In this document: piece after piece, positions 7,735 through 17,225 of the stretch
Numbering within the stretch: position 1 is the first letter of the stretch
Layout of the letters: every line of letters starts with the position of its first letter
From: CAVXXB01 sp963765585
GTDB lineage: Bacteria > Calditrichota > Calditrichia > JAJRVZ01
Length of the DNA: 64,000 nucleotides
Reading direction: 5' to 3'
Assembly: GCA_963765585.1 (NCBI GenBank)
Contig: CAVXXB010000011.1
Coordinates: forward strand, 280,859 to 344,858
The notes under the pieces: model-generated
The model's database searches: none
Told to the model about the DNA's origin: nothing
The model's input: only the letters and a program-made list of their open reading frames with translations
Made by a program: the position numbers and the translations under genes

Positions 7735-7905
7735 TCAAAACAAATAGCGAACAGACAGGTACGTGCGGGAGTCCACCTGGCTTCTTATTTCAGTCGGATC
7801 TGTTCCATTCGGTGTTTTTTCCTGTGCATTCGCCGGAAAATTTAGACAAACTAAAATTATAAGTGCCGTAAGGACAGAATGCCCTGAATTACTTTTACCT
7901 ATCAT
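7735..7905 (-). CDS. Short secreted-type reading frame, 56 residues
   Basis: The ATG overlaps the last codons of the octahaem cytochrome gene by 11 nt, as in translational coupling. The product starts with a basic stretch and a hydrophobic core (VLTALIILVCLNFPANAQ) that looks like a cleavable signal peptide. A further 28 residues (EKTPNGTDPTEIRSQVDSRT and onward) end at TGA. It is too short for a known family. It may be the 5' stump of a lost exported protein, with the rest replaced by repeat-like sequence, or a genuine small periplasmic peptide. Confidence 0.45.
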   Translation of the reverse strand: MIGKSNSGHSVLTALIILVCLNFPANAQEKTPNGTDPTEIRSQVDSRTYLSVRYLF

Positions 7906-10282
7906 GGTTTCGTTCCGCTTTCTTTTCCTGCAGTTCCTGCAGAAGTCCCAGATATGCCTGATTTTGAGGATTTATTTGTATTAGTTCTGTGGCATATTTA
8001 ATTGATCTGTCCAGGTAATTATTATCCCGTAATATGGTAACCAGGGCTTGTAATACAGGTTCATGATATTTATTCGTCTTATATACCGCTTCCAGAGTCC
8101 TGATCGCCTCCTCCGGGCGGTTTGTTGAATTTAGCGCAATGCCATAGGCATAGGCATACTCAGGATTTTGCGGCGCGAATTCGACACTGCTTTCCAACAT
8201 TCTCATCGCATCAGGCATTTGTCCCTGCCTGGCATAGAGCAAACCAAGGGCATAATACATATCAGGGTTATTTGGGATATAATCTAGTCCATCAAGTAAT
8301 ACCTGTTCACCGAGATCATCACGGTTCTGAGTACGATATAAGTCAGCCAGATTTATGTATGAAAATGGAAATCCGGGTTCCAGTTGGATGGCTCTTCTAT
8401 ATTCGGTTTCGGCCTTTTCAGGATTACCCTGTTGAAAGTATAAGACACCTAAATTAAGATGAGAAGATGGTCTTTCCCCGTTAAAATTCTGACTTTGAAT
8501 ATACGATTGTAACTCGCGTTCAAGAATTTTTTTATACTTTTCTGAAATTCTGTTCGTATTGGTTCCTGCCAGCTTATTCACTACTTCGAGGCGAATGACG
8601 CGTAACGAATCGTTTAATAAATGTTTCATCACAGACCAGCGTTCATCAATATGAATAATGTCTGCCGCCTGGGCAGCTGCAAAACGCATGAGCGGATTTT
8701 TATTCCGAACCATTTCGCTTATCATATTGGCTACTTCTGGCGATGGGAACCTTTGTAATTCAAGAATTGCGGAAGCCCGGACAATGGCCGCTTGTTCCTG
8801 ATCCATAACAATGTTTAGCAATCTTTCCCGGGATCCCGGAACAAGATTTCGGCTTGCAGAAAATATCGTACCAAAATGTGGCGTTTGCAGAAAATCTATA
8901 CCATACCATTTGGTTACATAGTCCGTCGCCCATTTGGCACTTTTGTCATGGTGACATTTGTTGCAGGCGTTTGGTGTTCCAAGCAGTTCAGTCAAATCCG
9001 GACGTGGCACACGAATACTGTGATCCCGTCTGGGATCCACTACCATATATGTCCGCTCTGGCATATGGCATTCAACACACAATGCTCCGGTTGAATCAGG
9101 ATTATGAAAATGATGACTGCGTCCGCCAAATTTTTCATAGGAATGACAGCGGTAGCAGAGGGTGTTATCCTGGGAGTAGACTTTGGTGCTATGAGGTTCA
9201 TGACAATCTGAGCATATTACACCCTTCTGATACATTTTACTCTGCAAAAATGAATCGTAAACATATACCTCTTCGAGAATTTGCCCGTCCGGGAAATACA
9301 CGTGTTCCTCAATTAGTCTGGGACGATGCGTGTTCAGGAGATGTTTTCCATGAATATATTCATCGGTTATTGCAGTTCTTCGTGAATGACATTTGGCACA
9401 CATTTCTACAAGCACATTTGATGCAAGTGGACGGTTGCGTTCTGCGGTACCCTTCTCAAGATCTTTGAACACCCAGGTACCCTGATCTGCATGTTTCAAA
9501 CGAACCACAAGCCCCATATCGCCTTTTTCAACAGGTTTGCCGGCCTCTTCATATGCTTTGGCCCATAGCACATGCTCAGATCCCGGTCCGTGGCACGATT
9601 CACACGCCACATTGATTTCAGAATAGGTTGTATTATATGTATTTTGTTCCACATCATAGTTTTTACGAACATTGGTTGAATGGCATTCGGAACACATAAA
9701 ATTCCAGTTCTGATTGACCCGCATCCAAAACAGAATATCATTTGGAGTGATTCTTTCATCCGGATAAATATGGAACCATCGCTGACCACCGGCAGCAGTT
9801 GAACGAGTGTCCCAGCATAGAGGTAATACCTGTAGGCGCCCATCGGGAAATTCCACCAGGTATTGCTGTAATGGTCTTAGCCCGAAAGCATAACTCACCC
9901 GAAATTCATGGTTTTTACCATCCAGACCTTCTGTTTCGACAAAAAATTTATTATCCCTTCGATAAAATTTTGAAGTAACGCCAAAGTGGGTAAATTGTGC
10001 ATCATTAAAATCGCCTAGCATTGTAGTATCACTAGCTTCCTGCATCGCCAGATCATGATCCGAGTCCAACCATAGATTATGCTGCCGTTGATGACAATTA
10101 ATGCAGTTTTCCTTCCCCACATAATCGGCGAGTGCATATCTGCCACCAGATTCACTGTTATTTTGTGATGCATCTGCGCGGTATATTTTTCGTGAATCAG
10201 TCAGATCCCAAAAGAGGATAGCAACAATAACCACGATAATAATTATTGCTATAAGTGGAATTCGCAGGGACTTCTTTATCAT
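7895..10282 (-). CDS. Octahaem cytochrome c with HEAT and TPR repeats
   Basis: Membrane-anchored periplasmic multihaem cytochrome of 795 residues. An N-terminal anchor (residues 8-27) is followed by eight CxxCH sites: CINCH, CSECH, CESCH, CAKCH, CSDCH, CYRCH, CVECH and CNKCH, all in about residues 55-470. After them come HEAT-like helices (about 500-590) and three or four TPR units (about 620-780, for example HLNLGVLYFQQGNPEKAETE). Cytochrome-TPR fusions of this type are widespread in environmental bacteria and usually lack assigned substrates. The gene is divergent from the Rieske/cytochrome b operon and probably delivers or takes electrons in the same chain; that link is inference from position. 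Confidence 0.88.
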   Translation of the reverse strand: MIKKSLRIPLIAIIIIVVIVAILFWDLTDSRKIYRADASQNNSESGGRYALADYVGKENCINCHQRQHNLWLDSDHDLAMQEASDTTMLGDFNDAQFTHFGVTSKFYRRDNKFFVETEGLDGKNHEFRVSYAFGLRPLQQYLVEFPDGRLQVLPLCWDTRSTAAGGQRWFHIYPDERITPNDILFWMRVNQNWNFMCSECHSTNVRKNYDVEQNTYNTTYSEINVACESCHGPGSEHVLWAKAYEEAGKPVEKGDMGLVVRLKHADQGTWVFKDLEKGTAERNRPLASNVLVEMCAKCHSRRTAITDEYIHGKHLLNTHRPRLIEEHVYFPDGQILEEVYVYDSFLQSKMYQKGVICSDCHEPHSTKVYSQDNTLCYRCHSYEKFGGRSHHFHNPDSTGALCVECHMPERTYMVVDPRRDHSIRVPRPDLTELLGTPNACNKCHHDKSAKWATDYVTKWYGIDFLQTPHFGTIFSASRNLVPGSRERLLNIVMDQEQAAIVRASAILELQRFPSPEVANMISEMVRNKNPLMRFAAAQAADIIHIDERWSVMKHLLNDSLRVIRLEVVNKLAGTNTNRISEKYKKILERELQSYIQSQNFNGERPSSHLNLGVLYFQQGNPEKAETEYRRAIQLEPGFPFSYINLADLYRTQNRDDLGEQVLLDGLDYIPNNPDMYYALGLLYARQGQMPDAMRMLESSVEFAPQNPEYAYAYGIALNSTNRPEEAIRTLEAVYKTNKYHEPVLQALVTILRDNNYLDRSIKYATELIQINPQNQAYLGLLQELQEKKAERNHDR

Positions 10283-10711
10283 CTCAATTCCTTGATATAA
10301 ACAAAAATATTAAGAATAAAGGTATCGGATGTGAAGCAAAAGGTCAAGAATAAACAGCATGGATTTTTGCAGATAATTCTTGATAATTTTTTCTTTTAGA
10401 TTTTGTGGATTTAGGGTATATTAATTATAGTAAGATTGGTCAAATGGATTAACTGTCATCGCTTTAGTGATCTTCCCGTCGATTGAGCACGTATTTTACA
10501 CAATCTCAACCTGTGTCCGTGCAACAGGAGGATCTCTGTGGTTAAACATTTGTAATCCCGCATAAATCGAAATTTTCTTTGCTGAGGGACTTAGGTGCTC
10601 AGGGACTTTTTCTAAGTATTCGCTTCGGGTAAAAGAATCCTTCTCCATTGGATCCCGTTCCGGGACAGGATGACCATTTGAAATTCAATAAAATACATTA
10701 CGGGTAAAATC
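10283..10711. other. Divergent regulatory spacer
   Basis: 429 bp between two divergently transcribed cytochrome loci, so promoters for both should be here; I could not fix either. It contains a CCTGTCCCGGAACGGGAT repeat (10631-10685) and phrases such as GGAGGATCTCTGTGGTTAAA, related to the CACAGAG-type intergenic sequence. Confidence 0.5.
10631..10685. repeat. Dispersed CCTGTCCCGGAACGGGAT repeat, copy B
   Basis: Reverse-strand copy of the repeat at 4171-4243. It includes GATCCCGTTCCGGGACAGGA followed by TGACCATTTGAAATT, matching the other copy beyond the palindromic core. It ends 26 bp before the Rieske start. Confidence 0.75.
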
Positions 10712-11149
10712 ATGGATCGAAGAAAATTTTTAAACAGATTCTCTGTGGCATCACTCACCGGTGCCGGAATATTCGCATCCCTGGGCGCTTTGCGTCTGAC
10801 ATATCCGGATATCTCTCACCGGCAAAAGATGCTGCGGATCGGTCGCCCGGATGATTTCCCTGTTCATACATTCACTTTTATAAAAGAAAAAAATATATTT
10901 GTCTACCGGGACCGCACTTCAATTAAATCAGTCTCTGCAATTTGCACGCACCTGGGATGTGTTCTGCAAAAATCAGATTCAGGATTTCGCTGCCCCTGCC
11001 ATGGATCGAACTATAATAAAAATGGCGAAGTACTCTCGGGGCCTGCGCCGCGAAATCTGGATTGGCTTAAAATGGAGTTCAGTTATGATGGTCAGTTAGT
11101 CATATTGCCTCATAAAAAAGTCCTGCCGGAAACCACACTTTCACTCTAG
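10712..11149 (+). CDS. Rieske [2Fe-2S] protein of a cytochrome bc complex
   Basis: Iron-sulfur subunit that passes electrons from quinol at cytochrome b to cytochrome c. The N-terminus MDRRKFLNRF plus a hydrophobic stretch looks like an uncleaved twin-arginine signal anchor. The cluster ligands are in CTHLGC (about residues 93-98) and CPCHGS (about 113-118), with typical spacing. The 145-residue length is typical of bacterial bc/b6f Rieske proteins. It is the first gene of a three-gene operon, with the cytochrome b start 9 nt after its stop. Confidence 0.93.
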   Translation: MDRRKFLNRFSVASLTGAGIFASLGALRLTYPDISHRQKMLRIGRPDDFPVHTFTFIKEKNIFVYRDRTSIKSVSAICTHLGCVLQKSDSGFRCPCHGSNYNKNGEVLSGPAPRNLDWLKMEFSYDGQLVILPHKKVLPETTLSL

Positions 11150-11158
11150 TATTAAAAT

Positions 11159-12598
11159 ATGAATAGCGGATTATCTCAAATATTTGGCAATCTGAAAAAC
11201 TCCTGGAAGAGTTTTACCGGTTATTTTACCGGCTACCCCGTTCAAAAAACCTCAGATCTGGAAAAATCACGCGCAATTTCAAAAAATTTCTTTTTACATA
11301 TTCATTCTTCAAAAATTCATTTGTACAGCTTGCAACCTTCATTTACCCTTGGTTTCGGATTGATTGCCTTCTTTTTATTCCTGATCCTGGTACTCACGGG
11401 CATATTACTGATGTTCTACTATACCCCCTCCATCGAACGGGCATACCAGTCCATCCTGGATATTGTCTATGTCGTTGCCGGTGGTCGGTTCATCAGGAAC
11501 ATGCATCGCTGGGCTGCACACGGTATGGTTTTTGTCGTATTGATGCACATGACCAGAGTTTTTTTTACCGGTGCATATCGCGAATCCAGACGTGTCAACT
11601 GGATCATTGGAATCGTATTGCTCATAATCACCCTGTTGTTCAGTTTTAGCGGATATTTACTCCCATGGGATCAATTGGCATTCTGGGCCGTAACCATTGC
11701 CGCCAATATTGCCGCCTCTGTCAATGAGTTTACAGATATTATCGGTTTGACTGAGTATTTTGATTTTGGTACGCTGATTAAACTCATCTTTTTTGGCGAT
11801 ACCGTCATCGGGCAACCGGCACTCACCCGTTTTTATTTACTACATGTGGTATTTTTGCCGCTTAGTTCCATTATCCTGATTGGTTTACATTTCTGGCGAA
11901 TCAGAAAAAGTGATGGCCTGTATATTCCGGAAAACGCCGACAATCTGATTGCCACAAAACTATCTGAACCAAAAAAGGATGACACCAATAACAAAAGATA
12001 TACCATTTGGAGCTGGACTACATTACTCTGGTCTGAAATATTTGTCTTTACCCTCACGCTGGCCATAGTCATCATTTTTGCATATATGATTGATGCCCCG
12101 CTACGCAGCATCGCCAATTCATCTATACCTGAAAACCCGGCCAAATCACCCTGGTATTTTCTGGGCGTGCAGGAACTGGTATCCTATTCCGCATTTTCCG
12201 GCGGTGTGCTCATTCCGGCACTCACATTGATCGGACTATTTTTGATACCTTTTTTAGACAAAGAATCCAGACAGCCCGGAATCTGGTTTTCGGGCAAAGA
12301 AGGTCGTTACATTTCAGGACTATCATCATTGGTTTCAATCGCATTTACAATAATAATTATGGTTTCTCTCGGGTTTTCCGGTATATCCAGTCGCTGGCCG
12401 TTTATATTAAAAATGATGATAAATCCCGGAACAATGTTAACACTTATTTACATATTGTGGGCGTTCATTATTCTGATTAAAACAAATTCCACCCGGCTTT
12501 CCGCTATTGCTCTGTTCACCTGTATTCTCTGGGGATATTCGATAGTCACATTTGTTGGAATATGGTTGCGCGGCCCAAACTGGGAGATCATCTTTTGA
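11159..12598 (+). CDS. Cytochrome b of a bc/b6-type complex
   Basis: Polytopic cytochrome b of 479 residues carrying both the haem-binding N-terminal part and the C-terminal part in one chain. The first haem pair is in MHRWAAHGMVFVVLMHM (His spaced by 13 residues) and the second in LLHVVFLPLSSIILIGLH (14 residues between), the b6-like spacing. The quinol-site region has PAKSPWYFLGVQELV in place of the classical PEWY. It lies between the Rieske gene and the multihaem cytochrome c gene, so the three encode a quinol:cytochrome c oxidoreductase. The next gene overlaps its stop codon. Confidence 0.93.
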   Translation: MNSGLSQIFGNLKNSWKSFTGYFTGYPVQKTSDLEKSRAISKNFFLHIHSSKIHLYSLQPSFTLGFGLIAFFLFLILVLTGILLMFYYTPSIERAYQSILDIVYVVAGGRFIRNMHRWAAHGMVFVVLMHMTRVFFTGAYRESRRVNWIIGIVLLIITLLFSFSGYLLPWDQLAFWAVTIAANIAASVNEFTDIIGLTEYFDFGTLIKLIFFGDTVIGQPALTRFYLLHVVFLPLSSIILIGLHFWRIRKSDGLYIPENADNLIATKLSEPKKDDTNNKRYTIWSWTTLLWSEIFVFTLTLAIVIIFAYMIDAPLRSIANSSIPENPAKSPWYFLGVQELVSYSAFSGGVLIPALTLIGLFLIPFLDKESRQPGIWFSGKEGRYISGLSSLVSIAFTIIIMVSLGFSGISSRWPFILKMMINPGTMLTLIYILWAFIILIKTNSTRLSAIALFTCILWGYSIVTFVGIWLRGPNWEIIF

Positions 12599-14631
12599 AA
12601 AATCTCCTGGAAAAAAAATATAAAGAGCGATTCAAACTGGCCAGTGCACTATTAGGGGTTTTGGTTTTGATTTTTTTATTGATGATGTTTGGCAGCTCGC
12701 AGATTTCAACAAAATGGAGACAATATCAATCCGCATATCGTGACTCGCTTGTGGTGCAGACCAATGAGAAGAGAGCGCTCGATGCGGCACAAAATTTACC
12801 AATAGAAATTCATCAGACCGAAATAAATCAATTATCAATTGTAGATCGATGTATATCCTGCCACCGTGGTATAGATGAGGAAATGGTAGAAACATCATCC
12901 AAACTGTTCAAGTCTCACCCAAAACCATACCTTGATCATCATCATGAGTCCGAATTTGGTTGTACCACCTGCCATGGCGGGCGGGGGCAGGCTCTGGTAG
13001 AGTCCGAAGCACATTCCGAGGAACACGCGGGACCATTTTTGAAGATGGCGTATATCCAGGCTAATTGCGGGAAGTGTCATCTCTTAGTATATGACGATGA
13101 TGTAAATATTGCAGGTGCGGTAAAATTACAGCAGGGTGTTTCCATATTTCAGAATCTGGGTTGTTTGGGGTGTCACAGCATACGTGGAACCGGCGGTGCC
13201 ATCGGACCGGATTTGACTGAACAGGGAGCCAAACCACCCGAGGCATATGATTATACCAGGGTGTCAGGCGGGCACAATATTGAGACCTGGTTAGCAGAGC
13301 ATTTTATCAATCCTGAAGCAATATCACCAGGATCCAAAATGCCGGCATTTAATTTATCGCCGGATTCTTTAATGAATCTGGTTATTTTTGCCCGGGCGCT
13401 CTATCCGGCAGATCTGCCATTCTCATATTATAACAGCAATGTCCTCCGTGAATATAAAAATGACCGAAAAATTATTACAGATTCCGATGCATTTGCCATG
13501 TTTTGTTTGGCCTGCCATGGTAAAAACGGCAATGGAAGAGATTATGAACTAGATAAATTTGGCGTTCCGCATTTAGGCAATCAGGATTTCTTGCGCATGG
13601 CCTCGCGGGAAATGATTCTGTTCTCAATTCATGAAGGTCGCGGAACACGCATGATGGGATCATGGAATCCGGATTACTCCGGCATCAGGACAGATGAATT
13701 AGGGAGTCTGGTAGATTTTGTTCAATCCCGCAAAAGTCAGGCACATCAATACGAGCAAAGAATGAACTCCGAAGGAAATGCCTCTGAAGGTAAAAAAATA
13801 TATCAAAAAGATTGTGCTATGTGCCATGGCGAAGAAGGAAACGGCGGCATCGGTCCCGGACTCAACCGGCAATCCTTACTCACATCTGCAGACAATACTT
13901 TTTTATATCGTACTATCACGACCGGACGGGCAAATACTGCCATGCCATCCTGGAGCGATAACTCAGCCCGGGAAATCGCCGATTTATTAAAATATATTCG
14001 TCATTGGCAAACCCAATCGGTTCAAAGCAGATCAATCCAGCTTATTCCGGGAAACGAAACCCGTGGTGACAGTTTGTATCATTATTTATGTTCCCGTTGT
14101 CATGGAACCACAGGAAGTGGTGGGATCGGTCCGGCTATTTTGTATCCCGATTTTTTATCAACCGCGTCCGACAATTTCCTTACCCACATTATCCTGGGCG
14201 GCAGAGATCATAGCGTGATGTTCGGACTGCAGGCCGCAAAGATCTCATCGACCCAGAGAAGTCAACAGATCGGTGATTTGGTTACCTTTATGAGAAGCTG
14301 GCAGGACAGTACGCGAAGTTATATTGAGACCGGACCCGATCTGGGGAATCCGGAGTATGGTAAAATATTATATCGAAGGTATTGTGGTGCGTGTCACGGT
14401 GAAAAAGGTGAAGGTGTAAAGGCACCGGCTTTGAATAATCAGGAATTCCTGAATGCTGCATCAAATGGATATATTATAGGTACGATATCGCTGGGACGGG
14501 AGGGCACCAAAATGCCATCCTGGGGGCGCGGATCGGAGAAACATCCCCATTTGGAAACGCAGGATCGCTGGGATGTGGTGGCATATGTCAGGCAATGGCA
14601 GGTGGTGGATATTCCGTTACCGATAGAATAG
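12595..14631 (+). CDS. Membrane-anchored eight-haem cytochrome c of the bc complex
   Basis: Third gene of the bc operon. After an N-terminal anchor (LASALLGVLVLIFLLMMFG) there are eight CxxCH sites: CISCH, CTTCH, CGKCH, CLGCH, CLACH, CAMCH, CSRCH and CGACH. The last four are successive single-haem class I domains, each with GIGPGL-like and MPSW-like motifs supplying the Met ligand. That is more haems than an ordinary cytochrome c1 or a dihaem subunit. I prefer the TTG start at 12595, which overlaps the cytochrome b TGA and has GGGAG 8 nt upstream. The ATG at 12562 has only a weak site and would overlap cytochrome b by 37 nt. Confidence 0.88.
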   Translation: MKNLLEKKYKERFKLASALLGVLVLIFLLMMFGSSQISTKWRQYQSAYRDSLVVQTNEKRALDAAQNLPIEIHQTEINQLSIVDRCISCHRGIDEEMVETSSKLFKSHPKPYLDHHHESEFGCTTCHGGRGQALVESEAHSEEHAGPFLKMAYIQANCGKCHLLVYDDDVNIAGAVKLQQGVSIFQNLGCLGCHSIRGTGGAIGPDLTEQGAKPPEAYDYTRVSGGHNIETWLAEHFINPEAISPGSKMPAFNLSPDSLMNLVIFARALYPADLPFSYYNSNVLREYKNDRKIITDSDAFAMFCLACHGKNGNGRDYELDKFGVPHLGNQDFLRMASREMILFSIHEGRGTRMMGSWNPDYSGIRTDELGSLVDFVQSRKSQAHQYEQRMNSEGNASEGKKIYQKDCAMCHGEEGNGGIGPGLNRQSLLTSADNTFLYRTITTGRANTAMPSWSDNSAREIADLLKYIRHWQTQSVQSRSIQLIPGNETRGDSLYHYLCSRCHGTTGSGGIGPAILYPDFLSTASDNFLTHIILGGRDHSVMFGLQAAKISSTQRSQQIGDLVTFMRSWQDSTRSYIETGPDLGNPEYGKILYRRYCGACHGEKGEGVKAPALNNQEFLNAASNGYIIGTISLGREGTKMPSWGRGSEKHPHLETQDRWDVVAYVRQWQVVDIPLPIE

Positions 14632-14654
14632 TTTCACGAAGATCCTGCCTCATA

Positions 14655-14790
14655 AAATGTCCAATGTCAAAATCCAAATGACCAATGAATGACCAATTCC
14701 AAATGCTTTAATGTGTCAGTACAAGTTTGGCATTTAGAAATTGGGGCTTGATTTGACATTTTTGCTTGGAGTTTGGACATTTATCCATGA
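14655..14790. repeat. Imperfect long inverted repeat in spacer
   Basis: The left half (TGTCCAATGTCAAAATCCAA and on) is matched on the opposite strand by the right half (TTTGACATTTTTGC then TTGGAGTTTGGACATT). Such CCAAATGACCAATG-type palindromic spacers recur in many environmental bacteria. No gene is seen in 14632-14836. Confidence 0.6.
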
Positions 14791-14836
14791 TTTGGTCAAT
14801 ATCCAGCATTTTGCATCCTGTATCCTGCATCCAATA

Positions 14837-15919
14837 TCAAAAAGTATAGCCGAACGAGATCGTCACCCCATAATCCACTTTTGCCGCACTGGAATTCGGT
14901 GGTTTATTATCATAATTAAGATAGACATTGAATGTCAGATTAAAATCTGTGAATAATTCCCTTTTTAACTTTGAATCAATATCTATGCGGTATCTGCCCA
15001 GGGTTGTAAGACTCGGGCTAACTATCGCACTCGTCGTGATATCCGTTTTGGGATTATCATAAACAAACATGGCAAATTTCGTACTCAACGGCAGCTCGAG
15101 GTTTGACTGATTCTCAGCATCTGTTACCCATTCCCGTGTACCATTTAATCCGACCAGTACGCTTAATTCTATTGAATTTGTCTGGACAACCCGGCGTCCC
15201 ATTCCGCCACCTACTACCAACCGTAAATCAATACCCAGCTCTGTATTCTGTTCCAGAATAGTCTGGACGCCCCATGCCCACCTCGCAGCCAGAAACCTTG
15301 TTAGTGTCCAGGTGATATCGTTTCTACGGGACGTCTCTTTCTCAGGTTGATCTGTGATTATTGAACTGAAGGAAATTTCAGTCTTAAAAACCTTGGTTCG
15401 GTGTGTTGCTTTGCCATCAACATTCAATCTGAATACCTCTGACGCTTTTGTATAATCCGTTCCAAGATTTATTGAACCATCCAGCCGATCTATAAATGTG
15501 TCCTTTATAGGAGTTAAACGGACCACAAATGCAAGATATATATCATTGGAAACAGAATCACTGGTTACAGTCATTTTGCGGGAATCTTCGGCCGGACCGA
15601 GGGCACCATAATAAATCGCCCCGAATTGCAACTCCACCTCGAAAAATTGTCTGGTCCTGATACTGGCTATTTTTGGCCATTCTATGTAGATAGTACCCAT
15701 GTCATCTGTCTTTACCCGCAACTGCCCAGATCGTAGTTCCTTTAGTTCACAGGTAATTTTGTCACCATTGCGCATAACAACTATATCTGTTTTAGCAGCA
15801 AATACATCAGAGGCAATAAAAAATATCAGCAGGATGAATAAAATAGAAGTGAATTTTGGGACAGTATTAATGCGAAGACAACAGAAATTAATTGACGAAA
15901 AATCTTTATGAAAATGCAT
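14837..15919 (-). CDS. DUF481-type outer-membrane protein
   Basis: Secreted protein of about 360 residues. A hydrophobic signal (ILFILLIFFIASDVFA) precedes a small domain with VVMRNGDKITCELKEL and then a barrel with alternating strands ending in FGYTF. This matches the DUF481 layout, a putative salt-induced or YdiY-like outer-membrane protein. The start is uncertain: the frame opens at 15919, giving a long 25-residue lead before the signal core. AGGA lies about 13 nt upstream. It is probably a single-gene unit, because a repeat spacer lies downstream and a separate gene upstream. Confidence 0.75.
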   Translation of the reverse strand: MHFHKDFSSINFCCLRINTVPKFTSILFILLIFFIASDVFAAKTDIVVMRNGDKITCELKELRSGQLRVKTDDMGTIYIEWPKIASIRTRQFFEVELQFGAIYYGALGPAEDSRKMTVTSDSVSNDIYLAFVVRLTPIKDTFIDRLDGSINLGTDYTKASEVFRLNVDGKATHRTKVFKTEISFSSIITDQPEKETSRRNDITWTLTRFLAARWAWGVQTILEQNTELGIDLRLVVGGGMGRRVVQTNSIELSVLVGLNGTREWVTDAENQSNLELPLSTKFAMFVYDNPKTDITTSAIVSPSLTTLGRYRIDIDSKLKRELFTDFNLTFNVYLNYDNKPPNSSAAKVDYGVTISFGYTF

Positions 15920-16013
15920 AGCTTACATAAATCCTGATATCGAAAACCAGTTTTCTATTCCGGTCGAAATTGATTTCAATTTTTGCCTAATATCGTCAGA
16001 AACCAGAATCTGG

Positions 16014-16868
16014 TTAGAATTTTATTGAAGCGCCAAGCTTGAATGTTTCCATCGTCAGCGGAGTTTCAGACTCAAAGGGCCAGTTCATACGATCCTGAAG
16101 ACCGGTATAGAACGCATAGCCAATACCATTTTTTAGTACAAAATATAAAATTGGTCCAAGTACAGGAGATGATTTAACGATGTCTTCGGAGAATACCGAT
16201 ACGATTCCCATACCTGCTTGCATAATCATATAGCTTCCCAACCATGGCCAGAAAATATGGCGCGGGTATACAACAGCCAGTTCATAGGATGCAACTACAG
16301 AAAGTGATTTGAATAGTTCCAGTTTAGCACCACCTTCAGTCGATACACCAAACCGGTATGTGCCTTCATAACGATCCAATATATCATTATCTTCCTGTGA
16401 TATATCTTCTGGACGCGTCGTCATCAATTTGGTCCAGATAAATTGGTTTTGATTATATGGGAGCAACCTAACCGGTCCCAGTTCATATCCGTAACCCAAC
16501 CGGTTTCCAAAACCAAAACGATAGGCCTCTGTTTTTACATTCCCCAGGTTGTCTTCGATAAAATCAGCATCAGAAGACAGATAATTTCCATATACAAATC
16601 TCTCATCAAGTTCCCAGATTGAATGGCGATATTTTTTTATCTCACTATAACCGACCCGGCCTTCGAGGAAACCAAAGTTGGCAAATGTATCGGTAAAGGT
16701 TTTATGTTTTGGTTCTCCCACTCCATAAAGTGCTTCCACAAACGGCCGGAAGTCGCCTTTCAGGGCCCAGGCAAACATAGAGCGTTGCTGGCCGCGTTGT
16801 GCAAAACTATTGCCAAAAAAAGATAATATTATAATTATTATCATCAAACTGATAAATTTGTTCTTCAT
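16014..16868 (-). CDS. Predicted outer-membrane or periplasmic protein, family not recognised
   Basis: A 284-residue exported protein: signal peptide MKNKFISLMIIIIILSFFGN with cleavage after NSFAQ, then many aromatic and glycine residues and a C-terminal KLGASIKF typical of outer-membrane barrels. Near residues 195-250 are two hydrophobic stretches (HIFWPWLGSYMIMQAGMGIV and SSPVLGPILYFVLKNGIGYA) that are unusual for a pure barrel. I do not recognise the family. The chosen Met is four codons inside the longest frame; the first four residues (MEHK) could also be used. Confidence 0.65.
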   Translation of the reverse strand: MKNKFISLMIIIIILSFFGNSFAQRGQQRSMFAWALKGDFRPFVEALYGVGEPKHKTFTDTFANFGFLEGRVGYSEIKKYRHSIWELDERFVYGNYLSSDADFIEDNLGNVKTEAYRFGFGNRLGYGYELGPVRLLPYNQNQFIWTKLMTTRPEDISQEDNDILDRYEGTYRFGVSTEGGAKLELFKSLSVVASYELAVVYPRHIFWPWLGSYMIMQAGMGIVSVFSEDIVKSSPVLGPILYFVLKNGIGYAFYTGLQDRMNWPFESETPLTMETFKLGASIKF

Positions 16869-17130
16869 TTTATGCTCCAATCAGTTTTAATATTTTCGGA
16901 ATAGCTCAAAAATTTAACTGCCTCGTTTAAACTAATAATAAAATACTAAATATCAGGCAAAAATCCCAATACGCATTAGAAATATGGCATATCTTCGGAT
17001 TTGATTACAGATTCTATCTTAAAATTTGTGTATATAAAATAATAATTCTGTTGTCATTCTGAATCCTGGGTTGACGTCAAATCAGGCTTGTTTCGGGATC
17101 TAAGTAATTGACTTATACAACCAAAAGAAT

Positions 17131-17159
17131 AAATGAGCAGGATGATTTCCTGCTCATTT
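17131..17159 (-). terminator. Rho-independent-type hairpin
   Basis: Perfect 12-bp stem AAATGAGCAGGA / TCCTGCTCATTT with a 5-nt loop. It lies 67 nt after the stop of the barrel gene at 17226, followed on the minus strand by an AT-rich stretch with TTCTTTT. It probably ends the DUF4136/barrel pair 2 transcript. The rest of the 16881-17225 spacer holds only repeat-like sequence (TGTCATTCTGAATCCTGG). Confidence 0.75.
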
Positions 17160-17225
17160 TAATTTATAAACTATTTTTTTCACGGAAAGCATATCTGCAT
17201 TCATGCTAAATACTTTGCAAAAACA

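Noticed and set aside
8854..9468. 204-codon open frame on the plus strand
   Set aside because: Antisense to the octahaem cytochrome; no domain, signal or composition of a real protein.
12562..12594. ATG start at 12562 for the eight-haem cytochrome
   Set aside because: It would overlap cytochrome b by 37 nt with a weak ribosome binding site; TTG at 12595 overlaps the stop codon and has GGGAG at the right distance.
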